From the NCBI GenBank assembly GCA_023441055.1, contig JAEZQY010000018.1:186001-250000 (forward strand): a stretch of 64,000 nucleotides of DNA, read 5' to 3'. This document shows, in pieces, positions 17,239 to 23,274 of this stretch. The DNA comes from Bacillota bacterium. Its GTDB lineage: Bacteria > Bacillota > Bacilli > Paenibacillales > UBA4045. Each line of letters starts with the position of its first letter. Positions within the stretch are counted from its first letter, which is position 1. A program made the translations under genes and the position numbers. The notes under the pieces are model-generated. The model saw nothing but the letters and a program-made list of their open reading frames with translations. It was not told the DNA's origin and did not search any database.

Positions 17239-17355
17239 TTACTTAGCAGGAGCAGTTCTTACTTGCTCATTGCTCCTTAGGATATCGTTGAATGAGATTT
17301 TCTTTAGGATAGGTCCTCTAATATCTTTTTTGATAGACGGTTTTGCAGGATACAT
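17239..17355 (-). CDS. Small 38-residue basic peptide gene, unknown function
   Basis: A 39-codon frame, too short for routine calling, has every expression signal. GGGAGG lies 7 nt before the ATG. An extended -10 promoter (TTGAAT at 17419-17414, 17-bp spacer, TGC-TATCTT at 17396-17391) lies upstream, and a terminator hairpin follows. The peptide starts MYPAKPSIKKDIRGPILKK and ends TAPAK. It has six Lys, three Arg, three acidic residues and no Cys. It has no signal-peptide-like hydrophobic stretch, so it is either cytoplasmic or a modified peptide with a leader. The Tyr-x3-Pro-x-Ile start faintly recalls leader peptides of ribosomal natural products. It lies downstream, on the same strand, of the GNAT/ABC/GNAT operon. 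It matches no family I recognise. Confidence 0.6.
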   Translation of the reverse strand: MYPAKPSIKKDIRGPILKKISFNDILRSNEQVRTAPAK

Positions 17356-17390
17356 GTCATAACCTCCCTATTACGTTCATAATTTCCTCT

Positions 17391-17414
17391 AAGATAGCAT
17401 ACATCATTCTGACA
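17391..17414 (-). promoter_or_regulatory. Extended -10 promoter of the 38-residue gene
   Basis: Read on the minus strand: TTGAAT (complement of 17414-17419), a spacer of 17 bp, and TATCTT (complement of 17391-17396) preceded by TGC. The start codon follows about 35 nt downstream of the -10. The promoter lies between the palindromic element and the small gene, so the gene need not depend on the upstream operon. Confidence 0.5.
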
Positions 17415-17448
17415 TTCAACAAATTTCGACATATAGAAACTCATTAGA

Positions 17449-17562
17449 ATCAATTTCATAACTACGCAAAACCTCTCAGTAGAAACTATATATTGACTGA
17501 GTGAATCGTTCAGATCAATATATAGTCCTCATCGTAGCTGCTTAAGCCGTTATGAAATTGAT
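17449..17562 (+). mobile_element. MITE-like palindromic element, copy 1 (114 bp)
   Basis: The ends are exact inverted repeats, ATCAATTTCATAAC (17449-17462) and GTTATGAAATTGAT (17549-17562). An inner perfect 12-bp stem ACTATATATTGA/TCAATATATAGT lies near the centre. A near-identical 115-bp copy occurs in the opposite orientation at 30009-30123. It has no coding capacity. The structure fits a non-autonomous miniature inverted-repeat element; clear target duplications are not seen. It lies between the 3' end of a GNAT gene and the small peptide gene. Confidence 0.75.
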
Positions 17563-17589
17563 TGATTAGTCTTCGAAATTCAACAGTCC

Positions 17590-18099
17590 TTAGAATGCTT
17601 GAAGATACTGCTTCACATGGTCATAGCGGGCTGTGAACACATGCTCGCGTTCATCCGTGTCTTCTCGCACCCCGGCAGCTGTAGCGAACTTGGCGTATAG
17701 TCGGTTCAGATAATCGTTATTCGCGAGGGCGTTGAAGGTTATATGTTGTACATTGGGATTGTCTTGCTCAATGAATTGCAGCAGCTGGCGGAAGCCTCTG
17801 ACGAATAAGCGGTTGCTGCGATTGCTGGAATCGACGATTACGGAATCGATGAATACGGTTGCGCCCAGCGAATTGTCCAGCTCCGCCTGATCGAGGAACC
17901 GATATTGGCCCCAACCGATCACTTGCTCCGACTCGCTGAGGATCAGCATAATCCGTGACTCGCTAACGGTCCCCAGTATATGCAACAAGGCATCTGTCAG
18001 TGTGTAGCTCTTGCTGAAGTTCTGGTAATGACGGATGTAGAATTGCGTATAACGCGCATAATCTTCATCGCTCTCACACATTCGATAATGCTCGCTCAT
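17590..18099 (-). CDS. GNAT-like acyltransferase-fold protein (second GNAT of the ABC operon)
   Basis: The 169 residues fit a compact GNAT fold: a central strand block LILSESEQVIGWGQYRF, then VFIDSVIVDSSNRSNRLFVRGFRQLLQFI (strand 4 and the acyl-CoA-side helix), and a C-terminal segment ITFNALANNDYLNRLYAKFA, which resembles the usual end of GNAT domains. The pyrophosphate-binding Q/RxxGxG/A loop is poorly conserved (SNRSNRLF), so catalysis is uncertain. It is 17 bp after the ABC exporter gene in one operon and is clearly paralogous to the frameshifted GNAT upstream of that gene. GGGAGG lies before the ATG. Substrate is unknown. Confidence 0.7.
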   Translation of the reverse strand: MSEHYRMCESDEDYARYTQFYIRHYQNFSKSYTLTDALLHILGTVSESRIMLILSESEQVIGWGQYRFLDQAELDNSLGATVFIDSVIVDSSNRSNRLFVRGFRQLLQFIEQDNPNVQHITFNALANNDYLNRLYAKFATAAGVREDTDEREHVFTARYDHVKQYLQAF

Positions 18100-18116
18100 T
18101 TGTACGACTAGCCTCC

Positions 18117-20285
18117 CTAGGATGACATGCGATCCTGCAGCGTCTGTCTAACGCGGGCGTCGATGTCTGGATAATGCGTCAGCACATAGTCGAGCACCTT
18201 ACGTTGCAGGGTGAGACAGGTGCAATGGCTGATCGCTCGGATGGTGGCGGTTCTCGGCACATTGGCGAGCAGCGCGATCTCGCCGAAGTGGTCGCCATCC
18301 TCTAGCACGGCTACCCGCATAGCGCTGCGCTCACCATCAGGACTCGCCAGCTGCTTCACAACCTCTACCCTGCCCCTGGCGATGAGATAGAACTTCTCTC
18401 CCTGCTCGCCCTCCTGGATAATGCTCTGGCCTGGCGCGAAGTTCTCCGTATTGAACAGTGTACGAATCTCATTGAGCACATCGATATCAATCCCTTCGAA
18501 GAAGGGCAATCGAGCGAGCCGCTGCACATCGATATCAGCCTCTTGGCCGCTAGAGGAGACGGTTAGGCCATTCTGCTTGTCCCATAGCTGGCGGTAATAA
18601 CCTCTCGCATCCAGCAGCTGTTGATGACTGCCGCTCTCGATCAGCTGACCTTGATCGAACACGAAGATCTGATCTGCGCCTGCGATTGCCGCTAAGCGAT
18701 GTGTCACTGTGATGACAGTGCGATCATGGGAGAGCTCCTCGAAGGTGCGGTTGATCGAAGCCTCTGATATCGGATCGAGCGCGGACGTCGCCTCATCGAG
18801 CAGCAGAATCTGCGGGCTGCGCATAATCGCTCGAGCGATCGCGAGCCGCTGACGCTGTCCGCCAGAGAAGTTGCTGCCCTCATCGAGCACCATTGTGTTG
18901 TAGCCGTCCGGCAGGCTCATAATGAAGTCATGAATTTCGGCTTGCTTGGCCGCTTCAATAACCTCCTCCATAGCCGCGTTCGGGCTGCTGATATGGATAT
19001 TGTCATAGATTGTGGCATGGAACAGGAAATTATCCTGGAATACAACACCCATCTGCTGACGGACAGTGTCCAAACTCAGCTCGCTCAAGCTTCTGCCATG
19101 AATGCGGATCTCTCCCTGATCAGGCGTGTAGAAGCCGAGCAATAACTGGATCATTGTACTCTTGCCTGAGCCGCTGGAGCCGACGAACGCAGCAGTGGAC
19201 CCGGGTGCGATGCGAAGCTGTATATCGCGCAGAACAGGTTGTTCCTCTGTATAGCCGAACGTAACCGTATTGAACTGAATATCCGAGTGCTCTCGGCTGA
19301 TTGGATCCACTGGTATATCGCCGCTATCCTCCTCGGGCTCGCTCATCAGCTGCTCTATACGGTCCAGACTGACCTCTGCTTCGGCGAAGGCGGGAATCGC
19401 GAAGGTTAGATTGAACACCGAATTCCCCATTGAGGTGTACATCGTGAAGAAGGCCACGAGCGCCCCGACAGTGATATGGCCATGCAGCGCGAGGTAAGAA
19501 CCGAGGATAATAATCGTCAGGTTAATCAGGAGCAGGCTGATCATCGGGATACGCTCGAGCTGCGTATTGAGAATATTCTTCTTATAATGGATTAGAGAGA
19601 AGGTATGCAATCTTGCGCTGAACTTCGCAATGGCCGCCTGCTGCAGACTGAAGCCTTTGATTACCCGCTGTGCCTTCACATTCTCCTGAATCTCGCTGAT
19701 CTGGGTGGAGAACTGTTCGCGGAACTCGGTATTCGTGGTATGAACGCGCTTGTGGAGCAGATAGGGCCCAATGAATATGACCGCAGCTCCGAGCAGAATG
19801 CATAGCGCCATCGTCCACTGCAGATAGAACAGCACGGCGGTCGTAATGATCACGACGGCTGTGGATTGAATACCGGTAGTCAGAATGATGGACATCGCGC
19901 CCTCGATAGCAGGCAGATCGACAGAGAAGGTAGAGACGATATCGCCAGAGCGCGACCGCTGGAAGTAGCCGATGTTCATACGCTGAATATGCTTGAACGC
20001 CCGCAGCTTCAGATCACGCTGGATGCGTACATGGAGACCGGCCAGCAGATAATCGCTCCCTACACCAGCAGTAAGGCCGATGACGCCGAAACCTACAAGC
20101 ACAATGACAATTTTGATAAAATAGTGCATATCCTGCGGAACAATCGCATGGTCGATAATGAACTTGAAGCTGAGCGGCGCCAGCGACAGGAAGGCAAGGT
20201 CCAGCGCCAATGTGAGGAAGAAGAGTGCGGATCTTCTCTTGTAGGGACGCATATAGTCTAAGATGCTGCGGATTACTCTTAGCAT
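18117..20285 (-). CDS. ABC exporter with C-terminal cyclic-nucleotide-binding-like domain
   Basis: The 722-residue half-transporter has six membrane segments (about 1-300). The ATPase domain carries Walker A GSSGSGKS (369-376), signature FSGGQRQR (473-480) and Walker B LLLDEATSALD (494-504). An unusual extra domain at about 585-715 has an intact phosphate-binding cassette, FGEIALLANVPRTAT (667-681), with the Glu and Arg that contact cyclic nucleotide in CRP/PKA-type domains. It has no N-terminal C39 peptidase. ABC exporters with such domains occur in peptide-export and some natural-product systems. The start overlaps the preceding GNAT frame (ATGCTAA), and a GNAT gene follows after 17 bp. The three are almost certainly co-expressed. 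Cargo is unknown. Confidence 0.85.
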   Translation of the reverse strand: MLRVIRSILDYMRPYKRRSALFFLTLALDLAFLSLAPLSFKFIIDHAIVPQDMHYFIKIVIVLVGFGVIGLTAGVGSDYLLAGLHVRIQRDLKLRAFKHIQRMNIGYFQRSRSGDIVSTFSVDLPAIEGAMSIILTTGIQSTAVVIITTAVLFYLQWTMALCILLGAAVIFIGPYLLHKRVHTTNTEFREQFSTQISEIQENVKAQRVIKGFSLQQAAIAKFSARLHTFSLIHYKKNILNTQLERIPMISLLLINLTIIILGSYLALHGHITVGALVAFFTMYTSMGNSVFNLTFAIPAFAEAEVSLDRIEQLMSEPEEDSGDIPVDPISREHSDIQFNTVTFGYTEEQPVLRDIQLRIAPGSTAAFVGSSGSGKSTMIQLLLGFYTPDQGEIRIHGRSLSELSLDTVRQQMGVVFQDNFLFHATIYDNIHISSPNAAMEEVIEAAKQAEIHDFIMSLPDGYNTMVLDEGSNFSGGQRQRLAIARAIMRSPQILLLDEATSALDPISEASINRTFEELSHDRTVITVTHRLAAIAGADQIFVFDQGQLIESGSHQQLLDARGYYRQLWDKQNGLTVSSSGQEADIDVQRLARLPFFEGIDIDVLNEIRTLFNTENFAPGQSIIQEGEQGEKFYLIARGRVEVVKQLASPDGERSAMRVAVLEDGDHFGEIALLANVPRTATIRAISHCTCLTLQRKVLDYVLTHYPDIDARVRQTLQDRMSS

Positions 20286-20805
20286 GGAGTCGTTCCTTTC
20301 ATTCGATTCGTATATGCGAGGAGTTCAAGAAATCGTATCCGATACTCATCGAGCAATCCGAATGCAGCATGATCGGTCGTGGCGGTTCGTTCGGCGAACT
20401 TGCTGAATAGCTGATAGAGCTCCGCATGTGCAGGAGCCCAGAATCGAAGCTCTGTGATCGGTTGTGCAGATTCCTGCAGATGCTGTGCGAGGAATTGAAG
20501 TCCTCTATAGAATAGGCGTGTATGGCGGTAGGCTTCATCAATGAATACGGTTTGGATCTGAATGATCTCTCTGTTCTCATAGTTGTATTCGCCCGTGCCA
20601 TGAATATAGCCGATCGCGCCGACCAGTTCATCCTCATCATTGAAGATTAGAATCGCTTCCTTCTCCATGAGAACAGGCTGGCGATATAACTAAGAGCCAC
20701 CGGGAAGGGATAGCTGAGACCGAGGTTGGGATAATGTCTCAGAAGATAATCCAGATACTTGACCTGATACATCTCAGACGCACAGATCTCAAAGTAATAG
20801 CTCAA
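20279..20805 (-). pseudogene. Frameshifted GNAT-like gene (paralogue of 17590-18099)
   Basis: Two overlapping frames together encode one protein like the 169-residue GNAT downstream of the exporter. The first part, from a TTG at 20805 (frame ends 20647), reads ICASEMYQVKYLDYLLRHYP and ALSYIASLFS. It aligns with MCESDEDYARYTQFYIRHYQ and ALLHILGTVS of the paralogue. The second part (20279-20668) begins MEKEAILIFNDEDELVGAIG and aligns with the rest. The shift is near 20668-20671 and needs one net base. Alone, the 129-residue second frame would lack the N-terminal third of the fold. This could be a true mutation, a sequencing error or, less likely, programmed frameshifting. The gene overlaps the exporter start by 7 nt. 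Confidence 0.7.
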
Positions 20806-20893
20806 CCTTGACGCAGCCCCCAACGGATAGGATTTATGAGTAGATTACTGGAATTAAGGCAGGATGGCTAGGATAATACTGGAAAAAGCAAAG

Positions 20894-20921
20894 AAGCGAT
20901 CCTGTTCGAACAGGATCGCTT
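20894..20921 (-). terminator. Terminator of the DUF4395 gene
   Basis: A 28-bp perfect palindrome (14-bp arms meeting at TTCGAA) is followed on the minus strand by a T-rich tract (TTCTTTGCTTTTTCC). It lies 40 bp past the DUF4395 stop and separates it from the GNAT/ABC operon. Confidence 0.8.
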
Positions 20922-20960
20922 TCAGATGGGGAATAGCAACGATGTGTGATTGCTTCATGA

Positions 20961-21422
20961 CTAACCTCTAGAAACCCGGCCAGCCTTGAATTGCTTGTAT
21001 TGGAAGTAGATAAAGCAGCCCAGGCAGAAGCCGGACAAGGCAAGCACAACGGCAACCGTCAGCATGCCTGTGAAGATGTAGCCGGTGAGCGTCAGGCCGA
21101 AGCTGAATGATAGAATGGCGCCCACTAAGAACAGAATCGCCAGCAGATTGTTGAACCGGAGTAGCTCTCTGGCCTCCGTCTTCTTACTCTTGGGCAGGAT
21201 CGGCGAGATGACGCGGACGAATAGATTCACCTTTACGCCGTAGGCTCGGCTGATGATTTGGATGAGGAGCGGGATCGCTAGAATCCAGTATTGGCCGGTT
21301 GCGATCATCACGATAATCGAGATCAGGATGCCGATCTGATTCGCGCGCACGCGATGCAAGGGCACTTCATCTACGCAATCGTAAGAATCTGCAGCTAATG
21401 AATGGGTCTTCAAGCTTGTCAT
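20961..21422 (-). CDS. DUF4395 membrane protein
   Basis: The 153-residue protein has four hydrophobic segments in two pairs: one near 30-55 (ISIIVMIATGQYWILAIPLLIQ) and the others at about 88-108 and 112-135. The middle loop RAYGVKVNLFVRVISPILPK and the following arginine/asparagine helix RFNNLLAILFLVGA are typical of DUF4395. The segment CLGCFIYFQYKQF contains a CxxC at the membrane face. Family members often sit beside thioredoxin or TlpA genes and are suspected of redox roles, but no such gene is adjacent here. AAAGGAGGG lies 7 nt before the ATG. It has its own terminator and is divergent from the CBS gene. Confidence 0.8.
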   Translation of the reverse strand: MTSLKTHSLAADSYDCVDEVPLHRVRANQIGILISIIVMIATGQYWILAIPLLIQIISRAYGVKVNLFVRVISPILPKSKKTEARELLRFNNLLAILFLVGAILSFSFGLTLTGYIFTGMLTVAVVLALSGFCLGCFIYFQYKQFKAGRVSRG

Positions 21423-21603
21423 GATTCATCCCTCCTTTAATTATAATTAATCATACCAGATTACATGGTATAATACGATTGTAATTTCAGATTTTATCGT
21501 TGTCGATCTACCATTCACCTAGTATGATCAAAGTGTACCCTTTTCGGAACATTGTCTCTAGAAAGCCGTATATATACCCATCACCTGTAGAAGGAGCAGA
21601 AGC

Positions 21604-22017
21604 ATGAATATTGCCTTTTTCCTATTACCCAAAGAACACGTCATCTGCTTGAATGAGACATCGACGATGAGACAGGCGCTAGAGCGTATGGAATATCACC
21701 GGTACACCGCAGTACCGATTATTAATAAGAACGGCAAATATGTAGGAACGATCACGGAAGGCGACCTGCTGTGGAAGCTGAAGGGTACTCCGAATTTGAC
21801 CTTCGACAATTGCAATAAGGTTCCGGTTCTAGATGTCCCGCGGCGGATGCATATCGAACCCGTACGCATCTATGCGCAAGTGGAGGACTTGTTCAGCAAG
21901 GCCGTTCATCAGAATTTCGTTCCAGTGATTGACGACCAGGATCACTTCATCGGAATTATTCGTCGTAGCGACATCATCGAGCATTTGTTAAAGCAGACGG
22001 TATATAAAGAAGTTTAG
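21604..22017 (+). CDS. Tandem CBS-domain protein
   Basis: The 137-residue protein consists of two CBS motifs and little else. The first runs from LNETSTMRQALERM to YTAVPIINKNGKYVGTITEGDLL. The second runs from EPVRIYAQVEDLFSKAV to FVPVIDDQDHFIGIIRRSDII. CBS pairs bind adenine nucleotides such as AMP, ATP or c-di-AMP and act as energy or stress sensors. Stand-alone pairs in Firmicutes include the c-di-AMP protein DarB/CbpB, but similarity beyond the fold is not clear here. GAAGGAG precedes the ATG. It is divergent from the DUF4395 gene and followed by a cold-shock gene with its own promoter. Confidence 0.85.
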   Translation: MNIAFFLLPKEHVICLNETSTMRQALERMEYHRYTAVPIINKNGKYVGTITEGDLLWKLKGTPNLTFDNCNKVPVLDVPRRMHIEPVRIYAQVEDLFSKAVHQNFVPVIDDQDHFIGIIRRSDIIEHLLKQTVYKEV

Positions 22018-22086
22018 AGACTTTATAAATGGGGCTTAGCGAGCAGAATTAGCACATCTTTCCGCCAACTGCACCGGAGGTCGGGT

Positions 22087-22115
22087 TTGCTTTTAATCGC
22101 TCGATATGGTAAAAT
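22087..22115 (+). promoter_or_regulatory. Extended -10 promoter and long leader of cold-shock gene 1
   Basis: TTGCTT (22087-22092), a 17-bp spacer, and TAAAAT (22110-22115) preceded by TGG make a good sigma-A promoter. The start codon is at 22251, giving a leader of about 130 nt. Long structured leaders that change shape with temperature are a known feature of csp mRNAs. Confidence 0.6.
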
Positions 22116-22250
22116 AACGTTGTTGAAATTAAGACCTCAGTTCACATACTGCTCAGGGTTATTATTTTGACGTAAACCTGCTGCAAGGTGTGAATTTTTT
22201 ATGTATATGTGCCCAGAGGTCGCGCAACATCACTAGGAGGTAGTTGGATT

Positions 22251-22451
22251 ATGCAAACAGGAACAGTAAAATGGTTTAACGCAGAAAAGGGTTATGGCTT
22301 CATCGAAGTTGAGGGCGGTAACGATGTATTCGTTCACTTCAGCGCAATTGAAGGCGAAGGCTTCAAGACTTTAGACGAAGGTCAACAAGTTGAATTCAAC
22401 GTAGTTGAAGGCAACCGCGGACCACAAGCTGAGAACGTTGTAAAGCTGTAA
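22251..22451 (+). CDS. Cold-shock protein (CspA/CspB family), copy 1
   Basis: The 66-residue OB-fold protein binds single-stranded RNA and DNA and acts as an RNA chaperone. RNP1 (KGYGFIEV) and RNP2 (VFVHFSAI) are intact, and the ending GPQAENVVKL is canonical. The ATG at 22251 has AGGAGG 12 nt upstream. The longer frame from 22209 is not conserved. A terminator follows, then a YdjO-like cold-inducible gene. A near-identical second copy lies at 36684-36884, differing mainly at Glu-to-Gln positions. Confidence 0.96.
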   Translation: MQTGTVKWFNAEKGYGFIEVEGGNDVFVHFSAIEGEGFKTLDEGQQVEFNVVEGNRGPQAENVVKL

Positions 22452-22465
22452 TAGCCGACACTGAC

Positions 22466-22491
22466 GCCCCGGACCATCGGTTCGGGGCTTT
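22466..22491 (+). terminator. Terminator of cold-shock gene 1
   Basis: GCCCCG (22466-22471) pairs with CGGGGC (22483-22488) with further partial pairing (GACC/GGTT) and then TTTCATT. Confidence 0.75.
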
Positions 22492-22592
22492 CATTCTATA
22501 ATATTAACGAATGAATGTGTTCTAATCGCGGAGATGTGGAATCGGCAGTATGGAATGGATCAGGTCAATTTCAGGAGAAAAGAGGGTTGTTC

Positions 22593-22805
22593 ATGTACAA
22601 TTCACGTAAAAAACTGCTGGAGGATGTTCCTGAGGAAGTTACAACTGTCTGGACTTGCACGGGCAAGTCATGCAAGGGTTGGATGAGAGACAACTTTACC
22701 TTCTCAACGGTACCCACTTGTCCGCAATGCGGATCAGATATGACGAAGGGCGAGAAGAAGCTCGCAGTCGTTGTGAATACCAGCCCAAGCCAGAACAAAG
22801 AATAA
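22593..22805 (+). CDS. YdjO-like cold-inducible zinc-ribbon protein
   Basis: The 70-residue protein carries two pairs of cysteines, CTGKSC and CPQC, around the block KGWMRDNFTFSTVP. This is the zinc-ribbon arrangement of Bacillus subtilis YdjO, a cold-inducible protein of unknown function. The ATG at 22593 is chosen over an upstream in-frame ATG at 22515 because the family begins here and AGGAGA/GAGG lies before it. Its position directly after a cold-shock gene supports the call, although a terminator separates the two. Confidence 0.85.
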   Translation: MYNSRKKLLEDVPEEVTTVWTCTGKSCKGWMRDNFTFSTVPTCPQCGSDMTKGEKKLAVVVNTSPSQNKE

Positions 22806-22820
22806 TGGCTTCTCGGTATA

Positions 22821-22854
22821 CCTCGGATCTCCACAGGGAGTTCGGGGTTTTTTC
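22821..22854 (+). terminator. Terminator of the YdjO-like gene
   Basis: An imperfect stem CCTCGGATCTCC / GGGAGTTCGGGG is closed by a short loop and followed by TTTTTTC. Confidence 0.7.
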
Positions 22855-22957
22855 TTGTTCGCAATGAGTCGCAGCAGCGTTTGGAGAGTGAGTAGTCGGG
22901 TATGGCCGTTACTACTTAGGTCTGGTCTGGAGGCCCCAATTTGTTATCTCAGTTGGG

Positions 22958-23138
22958 TTTGTATGATTTTTCGTACATCCACCCGCATTCACGGTAATGA
23001 TTTTGGAGCTTTGTGCGTTTTTTCGTACAAATCAAGCGTTTCACACCGTTTCATCAGCTGTATTGTATGATTTTTCGTACAAGTCCAGCAATTCATGCCG
23101 CAATTGTGACCACTTTGTATGATAATTCATACAAGTCC
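22958..23138. repeat. Regularly spaced palindromic array, family B (four TTGTATGATTTTTCGTACAA units)
   Basis: Four variants of the imperfect palindrome lie at 22958-22980, 23010-23033, 23063-23086 and 23114-23138. Starts are 52, 53 and 51 bp apart. Each unit is about 23 bp and the spacers of about 29 bp are unrelated in sequence. Three units end with ACAA-TC or ACAAGTCC. The array occupies most of a 469-bp gene-free gap. It resembles CRISPR only in its spacing; the units are degenerate and no cas genes are present. Confidence 0.75.
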
Positions 23139-23222
23139 TGTGCTTGCCCCCTTCTAGCTTGGACCATACCTGAGGAGTAACGGTGCAGCCGTATTAAAAG
23201 AGTCGTAGTCGCGTGCCGAGAA

Positions 23223-23265
23223 AACAGTCCCTGCCTTGTGGATTTACCGCAAGACAGGGACTGTT
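23223..23265 (-). terminator. Terminator of the DUF2339 gene
   Basis: Sixteen-base arms (23223-23238 and 23250-23265, one bulge pair) encode AACAGTCCCTG-type stems around an 11-nt loop, followed on the minus strand by TTTTC. Confidence 0.75.
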
Positions 23266-23274
23266 GCTTGTCGA

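Noticed and set aside
17239..17355. Lasso or lanthipeptide precursor
   Set aside because: No Cys, and no lasso B/C or lanthionine synthetase gene in the window. The leader-like Tyr-x3-Pro-x-Ile is too weak for a class call.
20647..20805. C-terminal piece of a second cNMP-binding domain
   Set aside because: YLDYLLRHYP resembles VLDYVLTHYP of the exporter tail, but the full segment aligns better, in order and length, with the N-terminus of the GNAT paralogue.
22958..23138. CRISPR array
   Set aside because: Spacing is CRISPR-like but units are degenerate and partly diverged, only four, and no cas genes are present.
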